Assembly: GCF_034347425.1 (NCBI RefSeq)
Contig: NZ_CP133779.1
Location: forward strand, 1,240,001-1,304,000
DNA: 64,000 nt
Direction: 5' to 3'
From: Undibacterium sp. CCC3.4
Lineage (GTDB): Bacteria; Pseudomonadota; Gammaproteobacteria; Burkholderiales; Burkholderiaceae_D
Below, one piece after another: positions 54,566 through 64,000 of this stretch. How positions within the stretch are numbered: the stretch's first letter is position 1; each line of letters opens with the position of its first letter. The position numbers and the translations under genes are program-made. The notes below the pieces were generated by a model. That model did not search any database. It saw nothing but the letters and a program-made list of their open reading frames with translations, and had not been told where the DNA came from.

Positions 54566-54913
54566 TTATTCGAGTTTCCAAACGAAGTCAACTTTGGCCC
54601 AGCTCTGATCGGCTTTGCCATCTTTGGTACCGGGTTTGAATTTACACTGGCTCAGCGCACCCAAGGCAGCTTTGTCCAGGCTTTTCGAACCGCTCGATTT
54701 TTCCACTTTCGATTCCATCACCTTGCCATCCGCGCCGACCAAAAAACCCATGGAGACGGTGCCGGTTTCTTCATTCATCAAGGCAGCTTTCGGATATTTC
54801 GGCGCATCGCAGGATTTACTATCCATCAGCGGTGCGCTGTCGGCCGCCATGGCGGAAGCGGCAACGGTCAACAACAAAGTACAAAGCAAGGTAGAGAGCG
54901 GAGAGGTAGTCAT
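54566..54913 (-). CDS. Exported stand-alone TonB C-terminal-domain protein
   Basis: The 115-residue product has a signal peptide (cleavage likely after ASAMA) and then only a TonB C-terminal-like fold (YPKAALMNEETGTVSMGFLV, then the DGKVMESKVEKSSG segment and CKFKPG near the end). It lacks the N-terminal membrane anchor and Pro-rich linker of true TonB, so it cannot transmit energy in the normal way. It may bind receptor boxes or peptidoglycan in the periplasm. Two cysteines could form a disulfide. Confidence 0.75.
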   Translation of the reverse strand: MTTSPLSTLLCTLLLTVAASAMAADSAPLMDSKSCDAPKYPKAALMNEETGTVSMGFLVGADGKVMESKVEKSSGSKSLDKAALGALSQCKFKPGTKDGKADQSWAKVDFVWKLE

Positions 54914-54991
54914 GATCGTTTTCGTTTCTGATAAATATAAAGTGCCCGTCAGGCGTTGCTGGTAATACCTACTGCTATCTGCAGTGCCAGC

Positions 54992-56731
54992 TTAAAATTC
55001 TTCCCAGCCATCGTCGGCCGCCGCTTTTTTCGCTGCCGAACGTGCTGGCGGCAAAGATTTCATCGGCGTCACACGTTTCTTGTTAAGCGGGGCGACTCGG
55101 GCCGAGGCTTCGACGCGTCGCGCTGGCAGCGCGGCTGGCCGCTGCACAGCGGCCGGCGCATGGCCACCGAGTTTGAATACGCTCACTACCTTGGCCAATT
55201 CTGCCGCCTGATCTTGCAAGCTCTGCGCCGCGGCGGCCGCTTGTTCAACCAAGGCGGCATTCTGTTGCGTGACGCTATCCATTTCTATGATGGCGTGATT
55301 GACTTGTTCTATTCCTGCGCTTTGTTCCTGACTCGCGGCGGTAATCTCGGCCATGATATCGGTGACCTGTCTGACGCTCGTGACCACTTGGTCGATCGTG
55401 ACGCCGGCCTGCCCGACCAGTTTTGTGCCGATTTCGACTTTTTCCACCGAGGTGTCGATCAGGTTTTTAATTTCCTTGGCGGCTGCGGCACTGCGCTGTG
55501 CCAAATTGCGCACTTCTGCCGCCACGACGGCAAAGCCACGACCTTGCTCACCGGCTCGGGCCGCTTCGACCGCCGCGTTCAAAGCCAGAATATTGGTCTG
55601 GAAAGCAATGCCGTCGATCACGCTGATAATGTCGACGATTTTGCGCGAGGATTCATTGATCGAACCCATGGTATCGACCACTTGCGCGACCACCACGCCA
55701 CCTTGGCGCGCCACTTCGGAAGCGGAGGCGGCCAATTGGTTGGCTTGACGCGCATTGTCAGCATTCTGTTTGACGGTGCTGGTCAACTCGCGCATCGATG
55801 AGGTGGTTTTTTCCAGCGAGCTGGCTTGCTGTTCGGTACGCGCAGAGAGATCCAAGTTACCGCTGGCAATTTCGCTCGAGGCGGTGGCGATGGTATCGGT
55901 GCCGGAACGAACCTGGGTGACGATGTTAACCAAGCTGTCGCGCATGCTTTTCATTTCAAAAATCAAACTGGCCTCATCACCGGAGACGACGGCGATATCG
56001 CTGGCGAGTTCACCGGCGGCAATTTGACCGGCGATCCGCGCCGCATAATCGGGCTCACCGCCCAATTGACGCAACAAACTGCGACTGATGAACAAGGCTG
56101 CACTGATGCCGCCAAGCAAAGCCAAAGCACCGAGGATGAGCATAAGACTGGTCGCGGCTTTAAAGGCAGAATTAGCTTCGTCGGCGACTTGCTGATTGAC
56201 TTGATCTTCGAGCTTCACCAGTTCATCGAGGGTATCGAGCCAACTTTGCTGTATCGGGCGAACTTTTTTGATCAAGCCTATCGTCGCCACTTCAGGATTA
56301 TTTCCCAAACCGAGTTCCTGTGCTTTGGCCGGCAAGGCGGCGGCGGCCGTTTCACGCTCTTTCAACTTAGTCAGCAAAGCTTTTTTATCGGCATCGGGCG
56401 CGCCATTGAGTTCGCTCAGTTTGAGCAGTTTTTCATTGGCTAGCTCGTATTTCTTCGATTGTTCGGCGATTTTCGCCAAATCCTTTTCCATGTCAGCCGC
56501 ATCGTTGAGCAGCGTCAAATTGCGCAGCGAAACCAAGCGGTCATAGACGATGGCACGCATATCCAAAGCCAAACGGCTTTCGACATTGCTGACATTGACG
56601 ATACTTTCCAGTCGTCCCTGTATCTGCGCCATGCGCGATATACCAACAACGGTGACGGCAACCAGCAATGCCAATACCAGGGCAAAACCCAGCCCCAGAC
56701 GTTTACTCACGGTCATAGTTGAAAAATTCAT
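54992..56731 (-). CDS. Methyl-accepting chemotaxis protein
   Basis: This 579-residue chemoreceptor has a first membrane segment near residues 12-32, a periplasmic four-helix-bundle sensor of about 160 residues, a second membrane segment near 193-215, a HAMP region, and the signalling tip with [20 protein letters not shown] and [19 protein letters not shown]. It ends in a flexible Ala/Pro/Lys-rich linker and GWEEF, which matches the tether pentapeptide that docks the CheR/CheB adaptation enzymes. The ligand is unknown. No other chemotaxis gene is nearby. Confidence 0.93.
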   Translation of the reverse strand: MNFSTMTVSKRLGLGFALVLALLVAVTVVGISRMAQIQGRLESIVNVSNVESRLALDMRAIVYDRLVSLRNLTLLNDAADMEKDLAKIAEQSKKYELANEKLLKLSELNGAPDADKKALLTKLKERETAAAALPAKAQELGLGNNPEVATIGLIKKVRPIQQSWLDTLDELVKLEDQVNQQVADEANSAFKAATSLMLILGALALLGGISAALFISRSLLRQLGGEPDYAARIAGQIAAGELASDIAVVSGDEASLIFEMKSMRDSLVNIVTQVRSGTDTIATASSEIASGNLDLSARTEQQASSLEKTTSSMRELTSTVKQNADNARQANQLAASASEVARQGGVVVAQVVDTMGSINESSRKIVDIISVIDGIAFQTNILALNAAVEAARAGEQGRGFAVVAAEVRNLAQRSAAAAKEIKNLIDTSVEKVEIGTKLVGQAGVTIDQVVTSVRQVTDIMAEITAASQEQSAGIEQVNHAIIEMDSVTQQNAALVEQAAAAAQSLQDQAAELAKVVSVFKLGGHAPAAVQRPAALPARRVEASARVAPLNKKRVTPMKSLPPARSAAKKAAADDGWEEF

Positions 56732-57204
56732 TTACTTGTCTGGTTCGGTAGATGTGGGGGGAAACAGCTTCGGCTCGATGCGCTGATCGGGCCCAACTCT
56801 GTGCGGCGCTGTGCATAAAAATACACCGGCGTATGTAAAATTATTTACATCTTACAAGGAGTAAATATACTGTACTTTTGCTTGTCAGCAATTTGTTTTT
56901 TTGCCTCTTTTTATCAGTAAATGCGCGCTGTTGTCAGAAACTTCAGTTTAGATGGGCTTTTATTAAGTAATCTGTGATGCATCAATATGGTGCGAATTAA
57001 TTTTGCATTGTGAAAGAAAGCAAGTTCTGAATATTCTTCGGTAAGGCCGGCGATTTCTCCGCTCCGGTGCTGACTATTTGCCATTTGATATACGCCATCA
57101 TTATTTTGATATGGCAGGGCCTATCCTCGATGCTACTCTTGCGTGTATCTACTGACGCGCGCAAAAAAGTGTCATTTCACAACAGTTTTCGCTACGGAGT
57201 CCGC
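56732..57204. other. Intergenic region between chemoreceptor and xdhA
   Basis: This 473-base AT-rich region holds the divergent promoters for the chemoreceptor and the purine operon. A frame extending xdhA upstream to 57067 is open, but the family start is at 57205. A TGTAAAATTATTTACA-like inverted sequence lies near 56835. No RNA gene was recognised. Confidence 0.4.
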
Positions 57205-58668
57205 ATGTCTGCCCCGCTTCGCTATTATTTTCAGCATCAAGTTCACTCTGTCGATCAGATGCCGCTTACCCGCACCCTGTTGCAGCACTTGCGCGAGGAT
57301 TTACATTGCACCGGCACCAAAGAAGGCTGCGCCGAAGGCGATTGCGGCGCGTGTACGGTGGTGATTGCCGATTTACACGAGGGTGAAGTCAGGATGCAAT
57401 CGGTTAATGCTTGCCTGCAATTCATGCCTACCTTGGCCGGGAAAGCGATTTTTACCATCGAAGATTTAACAGAAAAGCAGTGTTTACATCCAGTTCAACA
57501 AGCACTGGTGGAGTGCCACGCGTCACAATGCGGTTTTTGTACGCCGGGGTTTGCCATGTCTTTATGGGATTTGTATTTACAAAACCCGGCACTGCCGCTG
57601 CCGCGACGTCAGATTGACATCGCTTTGTCGGGAAATCTGTGTCGTTGCACCGGCTATCGCCCGATTATTGCCGCAGCACAAAAAATGACGACTTTGCCGC
57701 GCGTCGATTTTGACCGCCAAGCGCTCAAGCTCGCCTTGACGGCGCTCGATGACGGCCAGCCATTCAGTTACCAGCATGCCGGCCAAGCGTTTCACGCGCC
57801 ACGTAGTTTGGCGCAGTTGTTGACCTTGCGCGAGGCCCATCCGCAGGCGACGCTGTTGGCTGGCGGCACTGATATCGGCTTGTGGGTCAACAAGCAATTT
57901 CGTGATCTCGGCAGTGTGATTTACCTCGGCCAGGTCAACGAGCTATGCCAGGTCAGCCAGGTCGATGGCCTACTGTGTATCGGTGCCGGTGTCAACCTGG
58001 ACGATGCATATCGGGAAGTAAGTGCCTACTATCCGCAATTGACCGAGCTCTGGCAACGCTTTGCCTCGCTGCCGATACGCCATGTCGGCACGCTGGGCGG
58101 CAATGTCGCCAACGGCTCGCCCATCGGTGATTCCATGCCTTGGTTGATCGCACTCGGCAGCCGCATCGTACTGCGCAGTGTGCGCGGCGAGCGCGAACTG
58201 GCGCTGGAAGATTTTTATCTCGGCTATCAACAGAAAGACTTGCAAGCCGATGAAATCGTCGCCGCCCTGCGCATTCCACTGCCACAGCCCGGGCAAATTT
58301 TTCGCGTGTATAAATTGGCCAAGCGCTTTGATCAAGATATTTCAGCACTCTGTGCCGCTTTTTCTGCTCACCTCGAGGGCGAGCAGTTGTCGCAAGTACG
58401 CATCGCCTGTGGCGGCATGGCCGCGACTCCAAAGCGCGCTACCCACGCCGAAGCGCAATTGCAAGGGCAAGCCTGGGACGAAACGAACTTGTGCGCGGCC
58501 ATGAAGGCATTGGCGCAGGATTATGCGCCGCTCTCGGATTTGCGTGCCAGTGCAGACTACCGCATGCAAGCGGCCGGCAATTTATTACGGCGTTGGTGGT
58601 TGGAAACTCGGCCGCAGGCGCCTCTGCCGGCACATGAAGTCAATGCTTTTGCAGCGGAGTTGCCATGA
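57205..58668 (+). CDS. xdhA: Xanthine dehydrogenase small subunit (2Fe-2S and FAD)
   Basis: This 487-residue subunit passes electrons from xanthine oxidation to NAD. It holds two 2Fe-2S clusters: a plant-ferredoxin-like one (GCAEGDCGACTVV plus a later Cys) and the second at SQCGFCTPG and NLCRCTGY. The FAD domain shows LLAGGTDIGLWVNKQ and GTLGGNVANGSPIGDSMP. ATG 57205 is supported by GGAG six bases before it and by the family start. Its stop overlaps the xdhB start by four bases. Confidence 0.94.
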   Translation: MSAPLRYYFQHQVHSVDQMPLTRTLLQHLREDLHCTGTKEGCAEGDCGACTVVIADLHEGEVRMQSVNACLQFMPTLAGKAIFTIEDLTEKQCLHPVQQALVECHASQCGFCTPGFAMSLWDLYLQNPALPLPRRQIDIALSGNLCRCTGYRPIIAAAQKMTTLPRVDFDRQALKLALTALDDGQPFSYQHAGQAFHAPRSLAQLLTLREAHPQATLLAGGTDIGLWVNKQFRDLGSVIYLGQVNELCQVSQVDGLLCIGAGVNLDDAYREVSAYYPQLTELWQRFASLPIRHVGTLGGNVANGSPIGDSMPWLIALGSRIVLRSVRGERELALEDFYLGYQQKDLQADEIVAALRIPLPQPGQIFRVYKLAKRFDQDISALCAAFSAHLEGEQLSQVRIACGGMAATPKRATHAEAQLQGQAWDETNLCAAMKALAQDYAPLSDLRASADYRMQAAGNLLRRWWLETRPQAPLPAHEVNAFAAELP

Positions 58669-61004
58669 CGAATACTGCCCATGAGGCGACTCATGCCGCT
58701 GCCACCCCCGTGGTCGGCCACTCCCATCAGCATGAATCGGCGCGGCTACATGTGAGCGGTAGCGCCACCTATACCGACGATATTGCCGAACTACATGGCA
58801 CGCTGCACGCCGCCTTAGGCTTGTCGACGGTGGCGCACGCACGTCTGCGCGCGCTCGATCTGAGCGCCGTGCGCGCCGCGCCTGGGGTGCTGGCGGTATT
58901 GTGCGCGGCCGATTTTCCCGGCACGAATCAATGCGGCCCCATCATTCAGGATGAGCCTATCTTGGCCGAAGACGTGGTCGAATATGTCGGCCAAGCAATG
59001 TTTATTGTCGTCGCCAATAGCCACGAGCAGGCACGCCGCGCCGCGCGTTTGGCGCAGGTCGATTATGAACTGTTGCCGGCCGTGCTAGATGCCCGTGCCG
59101 CCCATGCCGCGCAGTCGTATGTGCTGCCGCCATTGGCACTGGCGCGCGGCGATGCCGCCGCTGCGCTGGCCACGGCAGCGCATAGCTTGTCTGGGCAATG
59201 GCAAGTCGGCGGACAAGAGCAGTTTTATCTCGAAGGCCAGATCGCCTATGCGCTGCCACAGGAAGATGGGGCGCTGCGGGTACTGTGCTCGACCCAACAT
59301 CCCAGTGAGATGCAACACATCATCGCGCACGCCCTGGCATTACCGACGCACAGCGTGCAAGTCGAATGCCGGCGCATGGGCGGCGCCTTCGGCGGGAAAG
59401 AATCACAATCGTCCTTGTGGGCCGCCGCCGCCGCCTTATGCGCTTGGCGGCTGCAACGTCCGGTCAAGTTGCGCGCCGATCGCGATGACGATATGCAAGT
59501 TACCGGCAAACGCCATGATTTCCATTACGCTTACGAAGTCGGCTACGACGATAGCGGGCTCTTGCTCGGTGCCCGCTTAGAACTGATTGCCCGTGCCGGC
59601 TATTCGGCGGATCTGTCGGGCCCGGTGGCGACGCGCGCGATTTGCCATGTCGATAATACCTATTTTCTCTCCGATGTCGACATCCGTGCCTTCTGTGCCA
59701 AAACCAATACGCAATCCAATACCGCCTTTCGCGGTTTCGGCGGCCCGCAAGGCGCACTGTTGATCGAACATGTGATCGATGAAATTGCGCGTGCCTTAGG
59801 GCTCGATCCGCTCGATGTCAGAAAACGTAATTTTTACGGACGCAACGCTGCCGAGGGCCGCAATGTCACCCATTACGGCCAAACAGTCGTCGACAATGTG
59901 ATCCACGAATTGGTCGCCGAACTGGAAGAAAGCAGCGCTTACCGCGCACGTCGCGTGGCGATTGCCGAATTCAATGCGCGCAGTCCGATACTGAAAAAAG
60001 GCTTGGCGCTGACGCCACATAAATTCGGCATTGCCTTCAACGTTACCCATCTCAACCAAGCCGGCGCCCTGGTACATGTGTATCTCGACGGCTCGATCTT
60101 GGTCAATCATGGTGGCACCGAGATGGGCCAAGGCTTGCACACCAAGGTTTTGCAAGTGGTGGCACACGAACTCGGCGTGCCCTTGGCAGCCTTGCGCATC
60201 AGCGCCAGCGACACCGCCAAGATCGCTAACACTTCGGCCACCGCCGCCTCCACCGGTGCCGATCTCAACGGCAAGGCAGCACAAGACGCGGCGCGGCGGA
60301 TTCGTCTGCGCTTGGCCGAATTTGCCGCCGCTACCTGGGGCGGCAGCGCCACTGCCGTGCGTTTCGAGGCCGGTACGGTCGCCGTCAATGGCACGCTGAT
60401 GGGATTTGCTGAATTAGTGCAGAAAGCGTATCTGGCCCGAGTTCAACTATGGTCCGATGGCTTCTATGCCACACCGCAATTGCACTGGAATGGCAAAACC
60501 ATGAATGGCAACCCGTTTGCCTATTATGCGTATGGTGCGGCGGTGTCGGAAGTACAGGTCGATACCCTGACTGGGGAATGGAAACTGTTGCGCGTCGATG
60601 CCTTATACGATGCCGGTCAATCACTCAATCCGGCACTCGACATCGGCCAAGTGGAAGGGGCGTTCATTCAAGGCATGGGTTGGTTGACCACCGAAGAGTT
60701 GGTCTGGAACGCGGCTGGTAAGCTGATGACACATGCGCCGTCGACCTATAAAATACCAGCGATTTCCGATTGCCCGGAAGATTTTCGGGTGGCGCTGTTT
60801 AATAACAGCAATCCGTTTGACAGCATACACCGCTCAAAAGCGGTCGGCGAACCGCCCTTGCTGTTACCATTCTCGGTCTTTTTCGCCATCCGCGACGCCA
60901 TCTCCAGCTTGGCCGGACATCGCCACGCCCCGGCCTTGGCCGCACCGGCTACCAGCGAAGCCATTTTGCGCGCGATCAGCGCGCTCCCTACAGAGAAGCC
61001 CTAA
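58665..61004 (+). CDS. xdhB: Xanthine dehydrogenase large (molybdopterin) subunit
   Basis: This 779-residue subunit binds the molybdenum cofactor and oxidises hypoxanthine and xanthine to urate. Signs are GGAFGGKESQSS, FRGFGGPQGALLIEHVIDEI, and near the end KAVGEPPLLLPFSVFFAIRDA, whose glutamate is catalytic. Length matches bacterial XdhB. It is translationally coupled to xdhA and followed after three bases by guaD. Confidence 0.95.
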   Translation: MTNTAHEATHAAATPVVGHSHQHESARLHVSGSATYTDDIAELHGTLHAALGLSTVAHARLRALDLSAVRAAPGVLAVLCAADFPGTNQCGPIIQDEPILAEDVVEYVGQAMFIVVANSHEQARRAARLAQVDYELLPAVLDARAAHAAQSYVLPPLALARGDAAAALATAAHSLSGQWQVGGQEQFYLEGQIAYALPQEDGALRVLCSTQHPSEMQHIIAHALALPTHSVQVECRRMGGAFGGKESQSSLWAAAAALCAWRLQRPVKLRADRDDDMQVTGKRHDFHYAYEVGYDDSGLLLGARLELIARAGYSADLSGPVATRAICHVDNTYFLSDVDIRAFCAKTNTQSNTAFRGFGGPQGALLIEHVIDEIARALGLDPLDVRKRNFYGRNAAEGRNVTHYGQTVVDNVIHELVAELEESSAYRARRVAIAEFNARSPILKKGLALTPHKFGIAFNVTHLNQAGALVHVYLDGSILVNHGGTEMGQGLHTKVLQVVAHELGVPLAALRISASDTAKIANTSATAASTGADLNGKAAQDAARRIRLRLAEFAAATWGGSATAVRFEAGTVAVNGTLMGFAELVQKAYLARVQLWSDGFYATPQLHWNGKTMNGNPFAYYAYGAAVSEVQVDTLTGEWKLLRVDALYDAGQSLNPALDIGQVEGAFIQGMGWLTTEELVWNAAGKLMTHAPSTYKIPAISDCPEDFRVALFNNSNPFDSIHRSKAVGEPPLLLPFSVFFAIRDAISSLAGHRHAPALAAPATSEAILRAISALPTEKP

Positions 61005-61007
61005 TTT

Positions 61008-62303
61008 ATGCCAATTACCGCCGCCTTTCGTGCCAGCCTGTTGTATTTTCATGCTGATCCGCGCCTACAAGAACAGGCCATGCACTGGCATCGTGATGGT
61101 TTGCTGCTGCTTGATGGCGACAAAATCAGCGCCGCCGGCGATTACCACGCCTTGCAAGCGCTGCTGCCGCCTGACTTGGTAGTGCAACACTTTCCCGGCA
61201 AAATTTTACTGCCCGGCTTCATCGATACCCACATTCATTACCCGCAAACCGACATGATCGCCTCGCCCGCGCCGGGCTTGCTACCGTGGTTGGAAAAATA
61301 TACTTTCCCCAACGAACGGCGCTTCAGCGACGCGACCCATGCCGACGAGGTGGCGAAATTTTTCATCGATGAATTGCTGCGCAGCGGAACCACCAGCGCC
61401 ATGGTGTACTGCAGCGTGCATCCGCAATCGGTCGAATCCTTATTCGGCGAGAGTGAACGGCGTAACTTGCGCATGATCGCCGGCAAAGTCATGATGGACC
61501 GCAATTGCCCGGAATTTTTACGCGATACGCCCGAGAGCAGCGCCCGCGAGAGCGAACAATTGATCAACAAATGGCATGGTCGTGGCCGCGCACTGTATGC
61601 GATTTCACCGCGCTTTGCGCCGACGTCGAGCGCGCAGCAATTACATTTGGCCGGTGAACTGGCGCAACAATACCCGACTACCTATATTCAAACCCATGTG
61701 GCAGAAAACCGCGATGAATGCGATTGGGCACGTGCGCTGTTCCCGCAGGCGCGCAGCTATCTCGATATTTACGACCAGGTCGGTTTGATGCGCGAGCGCG
61801 CCATGTATGCCCATTGCGTTTGGCTCGACGATACCGACCGGAGGCGACTGGCCGAGACCGGCTCGGCTATTTCCCTGTGTGCAAGCTCGAATTTATTTCT
61901 CGGCAGCGGCTTGTTCGATTTCGCTGCTGCCGATGCGGCCGGCATCGCCCTGTCGTATGGCAGTGATGTCGGCGGCGGCACCACGTTTTCGATGTTGCAG
62001 GTAATGAACGAAAGCTACAAAGTCGCACGCATGGGCGGCCATTATTTGCCGGCCCTGACGATGTTCTACAGCGCCACCTTGGGTGCCGCGCGCGCCTTGC
62101 AACTCGAGGGCCAAATCGGCAGTTTCGCCGCCGGCTGCGAAGCCGACTTCATCGTGCTCGACCCGGCCGCCACGGCCTTGTTGGCACGCCGCAGCAGTCA
62201 CTGCGACTCATTGGAAGAATGTTTGTTTGTGCTGGCCATGTTGGGCGATGACCGCTGTATCGCGGCCACGTATGCGGCTGGGCAGCTTGTGCATCAACGC
62301 TAA
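61008..62303 (+). CDS. guaD: Guanine deaminase
   Basis: This 431-residue amidohydrolase converts guanine to xanthine, which feeds the xanthine dehydrogenase encoded upstream. Metal-site motifs are GFIDTHIHYPQTD, YIQTHVAENRDE and the later YGSDVGGGTTFSM segment. The guanine-specific segment LLPWLEKYTFPNERRF is present. It starts three bases after xdhB ends, so it is in the same operon. XdhC, which inserts the cofactor in relatives, is not in this operon. Confidence 0.94.
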   Translation: MPITAAFRASLLYFHADPRLQEQAMHWHRDGLLLLDGDKISAAGDYHALQALLPPDLVVQHFPGKILLPGFIDTHIHYPQTDMIASPAPGLLPWLEKYTFPNERRFSDATHADEVAKFFIDELLRSGTTSAMVYCSVHPQSVESLFGESERRNLRMIAGKVMMDRNCPEFLRDTPESSARESEQLINKWHGRGRALYAISPRFAPTSSAQQLHLAGELAQQYPTTYIQTHVAENRDECDWARALFPQARSYLDIYDQVGLMRERAMYAHCVWLDDTDRRRLAETGSAISLCASSNLFLGSGLFDFAAADAAGIALSYGSDVGGGTTFSMLQVMNESYKVARMGGHYLPALTMFYSATLGAARALQLEGQIGSFAAGCEADFIVLDPAATALLARRSSHCDSLEECLFVLAMLGDDRCIAATYAAGQLVHQR

Positions 62304-62391
62304 TCGGCAAGGCTGCCGCTCATAATCCTCGTCGTTAAGAGGCTGTCGCAAAAGCCTGATGAACGCTTTTTTACATCTGAAACACCGCATA

Positions 62392-62534
62392 CCTCGTCAT
62401 TCCCGCATGCCACAGCCTCGTCATTCCCGCATGCTTTTGGCGGGAACCTAGTGTCGTTTTTCACACTGAAAATGCCACAATTTCTGGCATTTTCAGTTAA
62501 CCACGAACGCCGCTGGATTCCTGCCAAACACTCG
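62392..62534. repeat. Composite inverted-repeat element (MITE- or REP-like)
   Basis: CCTCGTCATTCCCGCATGC occurs twice (62392-62410 and 62416-62434). The second copy joins a stem ATTCCCGC/GCGGGAA. A perfect 12-bp hairpin follows (CTGAAAATGCCA 62466-62477 and TGGCATTTTCAG 62485-62496). The far end has CTGGATTCCTGCC and GCAGGAACGACG, which mirror the first arm. This looks like a dispersed non-coding repeat between guaD and the receptor gene. Confidence 0.6.
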
Positions 62535-62551
62535 CAGGAACGACGTTATAT

Positions 62552-62587
62552 GAAAAAAGCCCCCGATATTGCTATCGGGGGCTTTTT
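62552..62587. terminator. Bidirectional terminator
   Basis: AAGCCCCCGAT and ATCGGGGGCTT pair across a six-base loop with A- and T-tracts. It serves the TonB-dependent receptor on the minus strand and possibly guaD. Confidence 0.88.
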
Positions 62588-62633
62588 CTTGACAGAACAA
62601 GGGCATCGCTGCCGCTGTCAGATCAACACAGAT

Positions 62634-64000
62634 TTAGAACTTGTAGTTACCGCGAACATACAGGGCACGACCGTATACATCAGCATAACGTGGATCGTAA
62701 CCGGCAGCATTACCGACAACCGATGGTTGCAAGGACAATGGTGGGGCACGATCAAACAGATTGCGGATACCGGCTGTGACGCTGATAGTTTTGCTGTAAT
62801 CGTACTTACCTTGCCAATCGAAGGTTGTATACGATGGAACTTTCAAACCAGCAAACGCGGTAGTCGCACCGAGTGAACCGTCAGCCTTGACCAAATACAC
62901 ACCGCTGTCGGCTGTATAAGCTACATCTCTGTAACCGGATTTGTAGTTAGCCGACAAAGCATTGGTGAACTTGCCAGTTTGCAGGGACGCACCCAGATGC
63001 ATCTGAATACGGAACACTACGGCTTGATCCGCACCGAACTGACCCAGATCGCTGTTGACTGTACCACCTGGTGAGAGCGTGTAGTCTTGCTTCATCATGT
63101 AAGTACCAGTGAAGCTGGTGCTCAGATTACCGATAGGTGTAGCAGTGCGATAGCTGGTATCCCAGTCAATACCTTGGTAATGAGCAACACCACCATTCAA
63201 TGGGAATTGCTGCAAGGCGATTGTCGCGCCGGATACTGCATCAACATAACCATCGACGAACAGGTTTTTATACACGGCCGGGTTGGAGAACGCTACTTGC
63301 TGCGCAATACCACTCGACAAGACTTGGTTTTTGATTGTGACATTCCACAGATCGAGACCGAGTGACAAGCCTTTGAGCGGGTCAACACGGAAACCTAAGG
63401 TCCATTGTGTCGATTTTTCCGGTTTCAAACCGCCATCACCAGACAAACCATTACCACCTGTCAGCAAGTCATACTGCGAGCTACCTGGCAAGCAATTTGG
63501 CGAACCTGGCAATGGGCATGGGAAGCTGTTCGAGCTGCCACCGTAAGAAACGGCACCGGCCAGATCAGAGATCGCTGGTGCTTTAAAGCCTGTACCGTAA
63601 GCACCACGGAACAGCAAAGTTTCTTGCGGTGTCCAACGGAAGCTCAACTTGTACGTTGCGGCGCTGAAAGTATTGCCAAGATCAGCAGCGGCCAATTTAG
63701 GTTGTACGCCAGAAACTGGATCTACCGTTGACGAATAGACTTGTTCACTATGGGTACGACCAAAGCTGTCATAACGACCGGAAATGGTGGCTTCCAGAGT
63801 CTTTGTGATTGGCAGCAACAATTCGCCATAAACGCCATAGTTATTGCGTTTTGCGTCGAATGGTGCGGCACCGTAGCTGCCACCCAATGGGAAGTTAGTC
63901 AAGTTTTCCGAACCTTGCAAACCATTACCGTACAACAGCAGATCGCTGTAGTTGGTCGAATAGTGCTGAGTCGAATAATCGGCACCCATGGAGATGATCG
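62634..64000 (-). CDS. TonB-dependent outer-membrane receptor, C-terminal part (cut by window end)
   Basis: The frame is open through base 64000, so the N-terminus, plug domain and TonB box lie outside the window. The visible 455 residues are beta-barrel strands of a TonB-dependent receptor, with LLFRGAYGTGFKAPAISDLA (the barrel motif) and the C-terminal pattern VTAGIRNLFDRAPPLSLQ ending in the aromatic strand LYVRGNYKF. Ligand unknown. An ATG at 63989 is internal and not the start. Confidence 0.9.
   Translation of the reverse strand, partial: IISMGADYSTQHYSTNYSDLLLYGNGLQGSENLTNFPLGGSYGAAPFDAKRNNYGVYGELLLPITKTLEATISGRYDSFGRTHSEQVYSSTVDPVSGVQPKLAAADLGNTFSAATYKLSFRWTPQETLLFRGAYGTGFKAPAISDLAGAVSYGGSSNSFPCPLPGSPNCLPGSSQYDLLTGGNGLSGDGGLKPEKSTQWTLGFRVDPLKGLSLGLDLWNVTIKNQVLSSGIAQQVAFSNPAVYKNLFVDGYVDAVSGATIALQQFPLNGGVAHYQGIDWDTSYRTATPIGNLSTSFTGTYMMKQDYTLSPGGTVNSDLGQFGADQAVVFRIQMHLGASLQTGKFTNALSANYKSGYRDVAYTADSGVYLVKADGSLGATTAFAGLKVPSYTTFDWQGKYDYSKTISVTAGIRNLFDRAPPLSLQPSVVGNAAGYDPRYADVYGRALYVRGNYKF

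Overview
The window reads as chromosomal DNA of a Gram-negative betaproteobacterium, most likely Burkholderiales and probably Oxalobacteraceae-like. Supporting signs are a Gram-negative trimeric porin, ACS-type MFS carriers, a polyhydroxyalkanoate phasin beside an acetoacetyl-CoA thiolase, a 1,585-residue NAD-dependent glutamate dehydrogenase and an RND pump. The lineage is inferred from protein character only. No tRNA, rRNA or CRISPR array was seen.

Region 1 to 5.8 kb is the accessory part. It holds the end of an IS4-type transposase, a PAP2-phosphatase lipoprotein with an autotransporter-type repeat, and a decayed nucleotidyltransferase/HEPN-like gene pair interrupted by a 1.8 kb IS200/IS605 element. 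The element keeps an intact tnpB, but its tnpA carries an amber codon before the catalytic tyrosine. A complete BrnT/BrnA toxin-antitoxin pair follows.

Region 5.8 to 19.5 kb holds an alkane hydroxylase with a divergent AraC regulator, a gudP-gudD glucarate operon with a divergent LysR regulator, a DTW-domain protein and pncB in convergent overlap, three tandem Ala-rich exported proteins with near-identical leaders, amtB, and small membrane and enzyme genes. Region 19.6 to 35.5 kb holds a two-gene RND efflux operon, a flavin monooxygenase-like protein, the large glutamate dehydrogenase, lipoproteins and a parvulin isomerase.

Region 35.5 to 43.4 kb holds a papain-like protease fused to an alpha/beta-hydrolase, a DEAD-box helicase with two DbpA-type RNA-binding domains, a D-cysteine desulfhydrase-like enzyme, a degenerate GGDEF protein, an EamA transporter and a lone receiver protein. 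Region 43.4 to 50.2 kb is an amidohydrolase-porin-MFS operon facing a LysR gene and a peptide transporter, which looks like an uptake and hydrolysis unit for acylated amino acids or peptides. Region 50.2 to 56.8 kb holds the thiolase, the phasin, an overlapping Ada/AlkA-Ogt alkylation-repair pair, a stand-alone TonB C-terminal-domain protein and a chemoreceptor. Region 57.2 to 62.3 kb is a purine-catabolism operon (xdhA-xdhB-guaD). The window ends inside a TonB-dependent receptor.

Most of the window is ordinary metabolic chromosome. The best candidates for novelty are the protease/hydrolase fusion, the triplicated small exported proteins with conserved leader hairpins, and the IS605 scar with its intact TnpB.
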